The notes under the pieces were generated by a model. That model made no database searches, was not told the DNA's origin, and worked only from the letters and a program-made list of their open reading frames with translations. Position numbers and translations under genes: made by a program. From Melittangium boletus DSM 14713 (lineage in GTDB: Bacteria; Myxococcota; Myxococcia; Myxococcales; Myxococcaceae), in the NCBI RefSeq assembly GCF_002305855.1, contig NZ_CP022163.1, forward strand, positions 2,294,292-2,358,291: 64,000 nucleotides of DNA, given 5' to 3'. Every line of letters begins with the position of its first letter. The first letter of the stretch is position 1. Of the stretch, positions 48,908 to 57,041 are shown in pieces.

Positions 48908-49209
48908 TGGATGTTTCCCCTCGGTGTATGGCGAGGTCCACGGGTCATCGTCGTTGATGACCCGGAGAACCTGCGTGTTCGTTCACCACGGGCCGGTTTC
49001 TCTTGAGCCCTGGTGTGACGCGCTCTACCAGTTGCTCCGCGTGAACGCTGTGAGCCACTTCACACGGGTAAAAGGAAACATCCGCGCCCTCGTCCACCTC
49101 CGACTTACGAGGCATGTCCACAAAAGCGGCTCAGTCCCAGAATGAATCTTTTGTGGTAAGAATCGGGGACACCCCTGCTTTTCCAGAAAAACTCGGAAAG
49201 GTTCCCGTC
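48908..49209. other. Divergent intergenic region, 302 bp, no gene
   Basis: Separates two divergent secreted-protein genes. Apart from the inverted repeat at 48941-48964 nothing gene-like was recognised; in-frame extension of the rightward gene is rejected because it would put 32 hydrophilic residues before the lipoprotein signal. Confidence 0.6.
48941..48964. promoter_or_regulatory. Perfect 9-bp inverted repeat in 5' region
   Basis: CGGGTCATC (48941-48949) and GATGACCCG (48956-48964) around a 6-nt loop, 34 bp upstream of the leftward gene. Could be an operator or leader hairpin. Confidence 0.4.
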
Positions 49210-50943
49210 ATGGTGATCCCCGACTCCTTCCTCTCCTGGCGCACGCTCGCGCGCCAGGCCGTCTTGCTGAGCGCACTCGCCGCGTGCGGCCCGACCGATG
49301 TCGCCGCGCCCGAGCCGACGAGCGAACTGAAGACGACCGCTCAGTCCCTGCTGCCCTTTCCCTTGCAGGTCTCGGCGGCGACGTCAGTGACCGGCTCCCA
49401 GACAGGCGTCTGGTCCCGCATGCCCGCGGTGGCGGTGGGCAATGGCATGTATTTCCTGGTCTGGATGCAGTACGGCGAAAGCGCGCCTCCGGCCATCTAC
49501 GGCCAACGGGTGCGGACCTCGGATGGCGTGGCACTGGACGCGGCGCCCCTGCTCATCTCCAAGGGGGGCTCGTCGGTCAACCTCTATCCGTCCGTGGCCT
49601 TCGATGGCGCGAACTTCCTGGTCGTCTGGGAGGAGGGTCTGCCTTTCGTTTTCGGCCGACGGGTGCGGGCCTCGGACGGTGCGCTGCTCGACGCCTCACC
49701 CAGGAACTACGGCTCGTTGCCCAACTCCTTCATGCCGCAGGGGTACCCTTCCGTGACGTTCGACGGGACGAACTACCTGCTGACCTGGGTGGGATTCCAC
49801 GATCCCTCCCAGGACTACGTCCGCAAGGTGATGGGCCGACGGGTGCGGCCCTCGGATGGCGAGCCCGTGGACGATCCCTTCGCCGTTGCCTCGGACCACG
49901 CCCGGTCGCACGCCGCCAGTACGGGAGGAACCAGCCTGGTGGCGTGGGGAGCGTCCAACGGCGTCAAGGCGGTGCGGTTGGACACGGCGGGTCAGGCGCT
50001 CGACGCGTCGCCGCTCGTGCTCTCGCCAGCGTCCTCGCGAGACGTCCGCGTGGCGGCCCAGGGCGGTGAGTTCCTGGTGCTCTGGTCGGACAACGGTTTG
50101 TGGGCCCGGCGCGTGCGGGCCTCGGATGGCGCGCTGCTCGGCGCGGCGGTCCTGGTGGACTCGGCGCACATCAACACGCCGCGGACTTCCTTCGACGTGT
50201 CCTTCGATGGCGCGCACTACCGTCTGGTCTGGTTGGGCACGCGCGAGGGCGCGCCCCGGCTGCTCACCGCGCGCATGTCTCCCGGGGGCTCGGTGGACGC
50301 GGGGACGGAGCAGCGCCTCTCGGACATCCATGCCGTGGGCTATGACAACGGGGTGGGGGTCGCCGTCGCGGGCCCGGGCCAGTTCGCGGTCCTCGGCACG
50401 CGCATGCCCTCGAACAACTCGAATGTCTTCTCCCAGCTCGTCAATCCCTTCTCATGCACGCCGGATGTGACGCCCCCCATCGTCACCTGTCCGTCCACCA
50501 AGACGTTCGAGTGTGTCTACAGCGGCCAGCGCGTCCTGACGGACTTCGAGTTCGGAGACAACTGCGGCATCAATTACACGAGCACGTATCCCAACTACAT
50601 CGGTGCGCCCTATACGCAGACGTTCTCGGTCTCCGCCACGGACATGTCTGGAAACACGACGCACTGCCACACGCAGTGGCATGTCGTGGACACGAAGAAG
50701 CCCACGATCACCCTGTACGGCCCCTCGCCCATGACGCTGCCCTACGGCACGCCCTACGCGGAGCCGGGTTATTCGGGCGACGACACGTGTGATGGGTTCG
50801 GCCCGTGGATCAACTCCCAGATCCAGGTCCATGGCACGATCAACCCATACAGCCCGGGCCTCCAGGCCATCCACTACCAACTCACCGATCGCGCCGGCAA
50901 CACCACCGAGATGTATCGCTTCGTGACCGTCCTCTCGCCGTAG
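49210..50943 (+). CDS. Lipoprotein with propeller-like repeats and HYR/Ig-like C-terminus
   Basis: 577 residues from the ATG at 49210, preceded by GGAAAGG and followed by a lipoprotein signal with lipobox ALAAC. Residues about 60-440 contain five or more copies of a paired motif: DGxxFLVxWxE followed by GRRVRxSDGxxLDxxP (for example GRRVRASDGALLDASP), a propeller signature frequent in myxobacterial surface proteins. The C-terminal 130 residues form an HYR-like domain (DVTPPIVTCP to DMSGNTTHC) and a DUF5011/Ig-like domain (GPSPMTLPYGTPYAEPGYSG). Probably surface-exposed; function unknown. Confidence 0.72.
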   Translation: MVIPDSFLSWRTLARQAVLLSALAACGPTDVAAPEPTSELKTTAQSLLPFPLQVSAATSVTGSQTGVWSRMPAVAVGNGMYFLVWMQYGESAPPAIYGQRVRTSDGVALDAAPLLISKGGSSVNLYPSVAFDGANFLVVWEEGLPFVFGRRVRASDGALLDASPRNYGSLPNSFMPQGYPSVTFDGTNYLLTWVGFHDPSQDYVRKVMGRRVRPSDGEPVDDPFAVASDHARSHAASTGGTSLVAWGASNGVKAVRLDTAGQALDASPLVLSPASSRDVRVAAQGGEFLVLWSDNGLWARRVRASDGALLGAAVLVDSAHINTPRTSFDVSFDGAHYRLVWLGTREGAPRLLTARMSPGGSVDAGTEQRLSDIHAVGYDNGVGVAVAGPGQFAVLGTRMPSNNSNVFSQLVNPFSCTPDVTPPIVTCPSTKTFECVYSGQRVLTDFEFGDNCGINYTSTYPNYIGAPYTQTFSVSATDMSGNTTHCHTQWHVVDTKKPTITLYGPSPMTLPYGTPYAEPGYSGDDTCDGFGPWINSQIQVHGTINPYSPGLQAIHYQLTDRAGNTTEMYRFVTVLSP

Positions 50944-50959
50944 GGAGGAGCCCCAGGGG

Positions 50960-51257
50960 CCGGAGCGCGGAGGTTCCGGCTTCCAGGGCCCGGGTCATCG
51001 CTTCGGGGGCCTGGTGTCGAGTTGAGGATGGGATCCGGACCTTGTTGAGGAGCGGGCGCGAGTCCGAAGGGCGGAGCAGCGGCCGCTCGGGCTCGAAGGG
51101 CCGCGAGAACAACGGGCCCTTGTCGACGAGGTCCGCCGTGGTGAAGCCGCCGAGGAACTCCCGCCACATGAGGGCCCCGGTGCGATTGGCCGCGAATCGG
51201 CCATCCCACGTGCCGAGCAGCTTCCGCATCGGGTGCGGTGGGTGATGCTCAAGGACG
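50960..51257 (-). pseudogene. Remnant of a penicillin-acylase-family gene (C-terminal part)
   Basis: Reading leftward, a frame containing RKLLGTWDGRFAANRTGALM, then WREFLGGFT and GPLFSRPFEPERPL matches the late beta-subunit region of aculeacin/penicillin acylases, where a WDG motif is followed by a REF motif and an F-D/E-P segment. The N-terminal nucleophile, signal peptide and most of the enzyme are absent; the fragment stops at the IS element. No ORF start belongs to it, so it is non-functional. Identification rests on about 60 residues. Confidence 0.5.
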
Positions 51258-51261
51258 TAAG
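51258..51261. repeat. Left 4-bp target-site duplication (TAAG)
   Basis: TAAG immediately outside the left IS end, repeated as TAAG at 52110-52113 outside the right end, as expected for IS5-family insertion. Confidence 0.6.
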
Positions 51262-51262
51262 A

Positions 51263-51277
51263 GTTCCTAACAAAACC
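51263..51277 (+). repeat. IS left terminal inverted repeat
   Basis: GTTCCTAACAAAACC, exact reverse complement of 52093-52107. Confidence 0.85.
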
Positions 51278-52057
51278 GCTGGAGAGAGCGCAGGAGCAGG
51301 AGGTCGCAGGCGAGCAGGAGAAAGGCCTCGTGGATGTCGGCGCGTCGCTCGTCGCGCATGCGCAGGCGATGGAAGCGGTGGAGCAGAGCCAGGCGCTGCT
51401 CCACCACCCAGCGGTAGCTCCCCAAGCGGTCACTCGAGGCAACGCCGGGACGAGCAATGAGCGGGGCGATACCCCGCTCAAGCAGGCCGCGGCGATTGGC
51501 TCGGGAAGAGTAGCTCTTGTCGCCGTGCACATTGTCGGGCCGTCGTCGCGGTCGTCCTCTTCTACCGCTGACCGCGGGCATGGCGTCTACCAGCGGTAAC
51601 ATCTGGGTGACGTCGGGGACATTGGCCGCGAGTGGGCGCCCTCGGCGGTCGACGAGAAGATGATGCTTGCTGCCCGCCTTCGCTCTGTCCGTCGGGTTTG
51701 GCCCCGTTGCACCCCCTCTTTGAGCGCACGCATGCTGGAGGAGTCGACCGAGGCTCGGCGCAGGTCGAGTCGGCCTCGTCGGCGCAACGCGCGCAGCAAC
51801 TGCCGTTGCAGGCGCTGCCAGACGCCCGCCTCGTACCAATCGCGCAGGCGGCGCCAGCACGTCATGCCACTGACGCCGAAGACTTCCTGGGGCAGCTCTT
51901 CCCACTGGATGCCCGTCTTGAGCACGAAGATGATGCCGCGCAAGTACGCCCAATCGTCCGCTGGAGGCCGACCTCCTTTGGGCCTGGGCGGACAAGTGGG
52001 GAGCAGCGGCTGGATGCGGCGCCAGAAGACGTCCGGGACCCGTTCGTGGCGGGCCAT
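51267..52057 (-). CDS. IS5-family transposase, two frames joined by -1 frameshift
   Basis: Frame 1 (52057 to about 51712) begins MARHERVPDVFWRRIQPLLP and carries the DUF4096 helix-turn-helix domain (GGRPPADDWAYLRGIIFVLK, GMTCWRRLRDWYEAGVW, VDSSSMRALKEG). Frame 2 continues with TGPNPTDRAKAGSKHHLLVD, HGDKSYSSRANRRGLLE and WVVEQRLALLHRFHRLRMR, the DDE catalytic part, stopping at 51267. Both join exactly if the ribosome slips back one base on the GGGGG run at 51712-51716, giving ...ALKEGGATGPNP.... Such programmed slips are known in IS5/IS427 elements; a disabling mutation is the alternative. Confidence 0.82.
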
Positions 52058-52092
52058 GCGACGAAGCTGGGCATGCTCCCTTCCTATGGCTA

Positions 52093-52107
52093 GGTTTTGT
52101 TAGGAAC
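52093..52107 (-). repeat. IS right terminal inverted repeat
   Basis: Reverse complement of 51263-51277. Confidence 0.85.
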
Positions 52108-52108
52108 G

Positions 52109-52696
52109 CTAAGGCCCAACGGCCCGGTAGCTAATGACCTTCCATGCAGCGAGGGGATCCCCTGGGCGTGAGGTGACGTCCTTGAGCCCCCGGGCAACAA
52201 CGCCCGTCTCGCCGAGCCATCCGTTGACGATGAGACCCGTGAGCCCACCCTGGCCACTGCACTCGGCATGGAGACGCGCCTTCTCCTCCCGGCATTGCTG
52301 GGCCGCGGCTCGCGCCTGCTGCTCGCCCTGCCGGAGGGAGGCCACGGTGCGCTCGTGGCGTGACACCTCCACCTGGCGCTCCGCCTGGGACGGGTGGACC
52401 ACCAGCACGAAGGTGGTACTCGTTGGCGCCGCGCCAACCTAGAAGTAGACCGTCACCGGCACGCGCTCCCCGTCGTGCAGCGCCTCCGAGGCCACGAGTG
52501 TCAGCGTGTCGTCCACCAGCTTCACCCGACGGAACCACTCCCGCCCCTCCACTTCCACGCGCGCCAGCTTCGCGTCGAAGCACAGGGTGAGTGACAATTC
52601 CGGCCGGATGCACACCTCCGGCGTCTTGCTGGGGAGGTGTAGTTGACGCTGAGCACACGCACGAATGTAGATTGCGACCCAGGTCAAGAGCCGCAT
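52109..52696 (-). pseudogene. DUF2381-family gene, amber-interrupted and truncated by the IS
   Basis: The leftward frame reads VCIRPELSLTLCFDAKLARV, EVEGREWFRRVKLVDDTLTL, SEALHDGERVPVTVYF, then TAG (52441-52439), and continues in the same frame with AAPTSTTFVLVVHPSQAERQ, EVSRHERTVASLRQGEQQAR, SGQGGLTGLIVNGWLGETG. This is the DUF2381 (Myxococcus paralogous family) fold. One nonsense codon (codon 86 from the ATG at 52696) splits it, and the last third is lost at the IS junction after SYRAVGP. The N-terminal signal is also atypically short, so the 5' end may be lost too. Confidence 0.75.
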
Positions 52697-52713
52697 ACCA
52701 GGCTGGAACGCTC

Positions 52714-54756
52714 ATGAAGCTCATCGAATACCGGGTCAGCTCGGGTGATACGCTGTCCACGATCGCCCGGCGACACAACGTCCAAGTGGAAGTGTTGTCC
52801 CGGCTCAACAGCCTGAGCGATCTTCATCGTCTCTAGGCCGGTCAGGTGCTGAAGATTCCGAAGGAGCCCGCACCCAGCCCCCGCCTTTCGTCGCAGCCTG
52901 CGATGTATCGGGTCCGCGCGGGGGATACCCTGTCCGCGATAGCTCAGCGCAACAACACCACGGTGGAGGCGCTGACCCTGGCCAATCACCTCAAGGACCC
53001 CGACCGCCTTGCGATCGGTCAGGTGCTGAAGATTCCGAAAGAGCACCCTCCCACGTCGCAGGCTCAGGCCAAGAACGCCAAGGCGCCAAGTACCAGGGAG
53101 CCAGGGACCAAGACGTCGAATGAGCTCCTGTTCGAGAATGGCAAGGAGATCGGGAGCTTCGGCCGGGTGAGCATTGATGAAGGCGTGAACCTTCGCGCAG
53201 CACCCGGTGGAGCGATCCTGAAGTGGCTCCCCTTCAACACCCGAGTCTTCGTGAGCCGTGAGTACCCCGGCGACTGCTACTTCGTGACGCTCGACGATGG
53301 GAGCTTCGGCTATGTCCACTCGAAGTACGTAAGCATCAATCCCCCGGAACCTGGGGCCGTCCTCTACAAGATCAAGAAGGACGAAGGTGCCCTGCAGATC
53401 GTGAAGAAGCACTATAAGGGCAGTGCCATCTCCTGGGGACAGGACGAGCGCTATTACGTCAATGTCCTCGTCGAGGCCAACCGCGGCAAGAACCCCTCCG
53501 GCATCTACAAGCCGTACGAGGGCGCGGATTGGAGCAAGACGCAAACGCGCGAGACCTTCCTCATCTGGGTTCCGACCCTCGACTTCGCCAAGAGCCTGCG
53601 GGGCAAGGTGTCTTCGGGCTCCATCAGCTACGAGGCATGGCAGGCCGCCAAGAGCACCGCCTCGGCCGTCGGGGATTTCTACCTGGCCTATTCCGCGTTC
53701 GTGGCCGGTCTGATCCACGGTGCCCTGGAGTCGATATGGGATCTCCTGACCGGTCTCGTCGATCTGATCAAGCTGATCTGGGACATTCTCAAGAGCATCT
53801 TCACGAAGGAACTCTTCTCGGATCTGAAAAGCCTGTGGGAGTTGGTGCAGTCACTGAAGCCCTCGCAGTTGATCGACGCAGGCATCAATGTATTCCTCTC
53901 CCGGTGGAACGCACCGGACTTCCTCCGTCGGTGGCTCTTCCGAGGTTGGGTGGTCGGCTATGCGATCGCCGAGATCCTCATGGCGGTCGTCAGCGGCGCG
54001 GCGACCCTCGTGAAGTGGGCAGGCAAGGCCGGAAAGTTCAGCAAGCTCATCGCGAAGCTTCCCAAGGTGCTCAAGCTCGCCGAGAAAGTGACGGAAGCCA
54101 CCAAGCGCATTCCGGAGGAATCGCTCAAGCGAATCAAGAAGGTCGTGTCCCGGACCCCAGACGAGGCCCCTCCCCGTAGGAAAGATCACATCCCGTGGAC
54201 AGGAGCCCGATATGCGGAGGACGTCGATCCAGGTGATGCGAAGCTCTACGAGAAGATCCGCAACGCCGTGGATGACACCCTCGACATCGCCAAGAACCTG
54301 AAGCTCAAGCAGAGTGTCCTGGACAAGGTCAAGGACCACCTCTTCCACCGCGTGCACGAGCTACCAATCGAACCCAACAAGACCATCAAAGCCAACTTTT
54401 CTCCGGACCCAGATATCGCCGATCTCTGGACCAAGGCCATGAAAGGCAAGCTCCCCTTGGACGAGGCGAAACGTTTCCTGCGGCTGATGGCGCATGAATA
54501 CGTGGAGAGCCGCCTGATGGAAAAGGGGCTGCCGTACCGGTCGTCTCATCCGGACGCCTACAAGTTCGGCTACAACATGCCCACCCCCAAGCATCATGGT
54601 GCGCATGATCTGGCACCGATTGTCGACGCGGCCAGGGAGCCGTTCGGACATTGGGAAAAGATGCTGGGGCGGAAGCCGCCCAAGTTCGAGTTCGCCTCAG
54701 ACCTGTCTAATCTGGACGAACTGGTGGAACTCATCTGGAAGGGAAGCAAGGGATGA
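52714..54756 (+). CDS. LysM-SH3-membrane protein, candidate polymorphic effector; amber codon at 41
   Basis: If the in-frame TAG at 52834-52836 is ignored the product has 680 codons. LysM 1 (5-47; YRVSSGDTLSTIARRHNVQV) is cut by that TAG exactly where LysM 2 (64-107; YRVRAGDTLSAIAQRNNTTV) has Ala-Ile. Then come an SH3-like domain (about 150-205; GVNLRAAPGGAILKWLPF), a degenerate LysM-like region (about 215-300; YKIKKDEGALQIVKKHYK, IWVPTLDF), hydrophobic helices (about 325-370 and 410-440) and a unique C-terminal domain (about 490-680) with MAHEYVESRLMEKGLPYRSS and KHHGAHDLAP rich in His/Glu. Translation may restart at GTG 52846 or ATG 52903, losing LysM 1. The stop overlaps the next gene by 4 bp. 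Domain order suggests an injected or wall-targeting toxin; activity unproven. Confidence 0.68.
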
Positions 54757-55277
54757 ACGCTCACGTCACCGCAGTCGCCAAGCGCATCAAGGCAATCAAC
54801 TGGGCAGGCTCGTTCGACAAGACCCCCTCACGCGTGGCCCTGCTGCGCGAGTACCTGCGCCGTGCCTCCTGGTGGGCCGAGGCCGTGAAGTCTGCGGAAT
54901 GGCCCTTCTTCGACATCGCCGCCGGGCTCAACCCGGCAGTGAGAGCCGACCCGACCCAGGTTCAAGCCATCGAAGCTCACCTTTCCGTCAAACTGCAGGG
55001 CCTGCTGGTGGTGCGCACCTGTGTGCGGGCGCTGCACTTCGCTGCGCTGCTAGATGCAGGCGCGAAGCTTCCGCGTGTGCCCCCCTCGGTAGAGCAGCCA
55101 TTCGAACCACTGCTGATGATGTTCGAGCGAGGCGGCGGCTTCCGCCTCGGAGGAAGTGGGCTCATCGAGGTCGACACCGCCGGCGTGCCGAAGGGTACCG
55201 CCCAGTCCCATCACACTGATAAACCGGTGGTGACGCTGGAGCCTGCCGCGCTGGATGCATTGGACGCTGGGGCATAG
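54753..55277 (+). CDS. Hypothetical protein, candidate immunity partner
   Basis: 174 residues, ATG overlapping the effector-like gene stop (ATGA). No signal peptide, no membrane segment, no recognised domain. Predicted largely helical (KRIKAINWAGSFDKTP, LREYLRRASWWAEAVKSAEW) with a short beta-rich C-terminus. Small size, cytosolic location and tight coupling to the toxin-like gene are the usual signs of a cognate immunity protein. It may equally be a chaperone. Confidence 0.65.
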   Translation: MNAHVTAVAKRIKAINWAGSFDKTPSRVALLREYLRRASWWAEAVKSAEWPFFDIAAGLNPAVRADPTQVQAIEAHLSVKLQGLLVVRTCVRALHFAALLDAGAKLPRVPPSVEQPFEPLLMMFERGGGFRLGGSGLIEVDTAGVPKGTAQSHHTDKPVVTLEPAALDALDAGA

Positions 55278-55429
55278 TCCGCCGGCCATCTGGACTCGGA
55301 CGACATGCGCCAGGGCCTCAACTTGCTCGCATTCCAGTCCGCCGGGCACCCGAGGCGCCGGGGCCGGCATCCTCCGCGCTGGCCGCTGGAGACGAGACAC
55401 CTCCGCTTGCCGCTGGATGGCTCCGGGGC

Positions 55430-55561
<132 letters not shown>

Positions 55562-55812
55562 TTACCGTGACATGCCTTCGCCGGAACTGCTCTCGGGCCG
55601 TCGAAGCAGGCGGGGATGTACCCGACCCGCCCGGCTGAGTCAACGTCCTTGCCTCCGCTTTTCATCCCCCGCCTACCCCTGGGGTAGCGCGCACCCATCG
55701 GTCCGTATTCACCCAGGTTTCCTGGACCTAAACCCTTCATTTTCTGGGAAAACCAGGACGGAACGGACCTTGCTTGGTACCCCTCCGAACAACACAGCCA
55801 CCTCGGAGTCCC

Positions 55813-56217
55813 ATGCTTTCACCGATCGTCCTGATCTCCGATGATGAGCCCCTCGTGGTGTCGGCCCTCGCCCGGGAGGCCCGCCGCACGGGCCTCGCCT
55901 CCGTGGCGGACACCACGTCCCGACACGTGTTGGAGCTGGCCCGGCAGCACCGCCCCGCCGTCATCATCCTGGACATCCACCAGCGCGAGGACGGACGGGA
56001 TCTGCTCGCCCGGCTCAAGCAGGACCCCGAGACGCGCGAGTGCAAGGTCGTCATCCTCAGCGGTGTGGAGGACCAGTTCACCCGCCATGTGTGCTTCGAG
56101 CTCGGCGCGGACGCCTACGAGGTGAAGCCCTTCGACCACACCTTCATGACGCGGGTGGCGCGCATGGCTGGCCTCCTCGCCCTGTCCGCCCAAGGTCCGG
56201 CGGCCTCAGGCGCGTAG
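55813..56217 (+). CDS. Single-domain response regulator
   Basis: 134 residues from the ATG at 55813 with GGAG upstream. Receiver fold: acidic pair DDE near residue 10, phospho-acceptor Asp in [12 protein letters not shown], Ser/Thr position in VVILSGVED, and the conserved Lys in [11 protein letters not shown]. No output domain, so it acts by protein contact, as many myxobacterial CheY-like proteins do. Its 3' end overlaps the convergent rpe gene by 12 bp. Partner kinase not evident here. Confidence 0.85.
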   Translation: MLSPIVLISDDEPLVVSALAREARRTGLASVADTTSRHVLELARQHRPAVIILDIHQREDGRDLLARLKQDPETRECKVVILSGVEDQFTRHVCFELGADAYEVKPFDHTFMTRVARMAGLLALSAQGPAASGA

Positions 56218-56859
56218 CGAGCGGATGGCCGCCGCGTAGTCCTTCGCGCCGAACACGTGCGAGCCCGCCACCAGGACGCTCGCCCCCGCGTCCACCACCA
56301 GCCGGGCCGTCTCGGCGTTGATGCCGCCATCCACCTCGATGTCCGTCTTCAGGCCCCGCGCGTCGAGCATCGCGCGCAAGCGGCGCACCTTGTCCACCGT
56401 CTGGGGAATGAAGCCCTGGCCTCCAAACCCCGGGTTGACGCTCATCAGCAGCACCATCTCCACGTCGCCCAGCACTTCCTCGATGGAGGACAGCGGCGTG
56501 GCCGGGTTGAGCACCACCGCCGGCTTCGCGCCCGCGTTGCGAATCTGCTGCAACACCCGGTGCAGGTGCGTGCAGGCCTCCACGTGCACCGTGAGGATGT
56601 CCGCCCCCGCCTTCGCGAAGGCCTCGATGTACTTCTCCGGCTCGACGATCATCAGGTGGACGTCCAGGGGCCGGGTCGCGGCCTTCTTGATGGCCTGCAC
56701 CACCACGGGCCCGAGCGTGAGGTTGGGCACGAAGCGCCCATCCATCACATCCACGTGAATCCAGTCCGCTCCGGCGGCCTCCACCGCGCGGACTTCCTCG
56801 GCCAAGCGGCCAAAATCCGAGGACAGCATCGAGGGTGACACGAGCGGGCGACGATTCAT
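56206..56859 (-). CDS. rpe: Ribulose-phosphate 3-epimerase
   Basis: 217 residues, full length. TIM-barrel motifs are intact: [54 protein letters not shown] and DIEVDGGIN, supplying the catalytic Asp pair and metal-binding His. Interconverts ribulose-5-phosphate and xylulose-5-phosphate in the pentose phosphate pathway, in the cytosol. Confidence 0.97.
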   Translation of the reverse strand: MNRRPLVSPSMLSSDFGRLAEEVRAVEAAGADWIHVDVMDGRFVPNLTLGPVVVQAIKKAATRPLDVHLMIVEPEKYIEAFAKAGADILTVHVEACTHLHRVLQQIRNAGAKPAVVLNPATPLSSIEEVLGDVEMVLLMSVNPGFGGQGFIPQTVDKVRRLRAMLDARGLKTDIEVDGGINAETARLVVDAGASVLVAGSHVFGAKDYAAAIRSLRA

Positions 56860-57041
56860 GGGGGCTACTTAGCCATTTCCCCGCCTTCCGGGTACTGGCC
56901 CGGTTGATGAGCGAACAGGCCCGGCCGCGTTTTTTCCAGCAGAGGGAGCGGCCGAGCAGGGGGGAGGCATGGCGGTTTCCGGCATCGTGCTAAGAAGCTC
57001 CCTTGTTGTCCGCGCGCCGTCCTCTTCCGGAGTCCCTCTTG

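Larger units (their letters stand above)
51262..52109 (-). mobile_element. IS5-family insertion sequence (IS427-like), 848 bp
   Basis: Terminal inverted repeats GTTCCTAACAAAACC (51263-51277) and its exact reverse complement (52093-52107) flank a leftward transposase in two overlapping frames. The outermost one or two bases differ between ends. Direct TAAG duplications adjoin both ends. Size, two-frame transposase and 4-bp duplication fit the IS427 group of IS5. Intact flanking duplications suggest a fairly recent, simple insertion. Confidence 0.82.

Noticed and set aside
52131..52808. Minus-strand frame of 225 codons across the DUF2381 remnant
   Set aside because: Different frame from the DUF2381 match; Gly/Arg-rich without family features.
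54753..55277. SUKH or Imm-type immunity family assignment
   Set aside because: No recognisable motif of those families; left as hypothetical.
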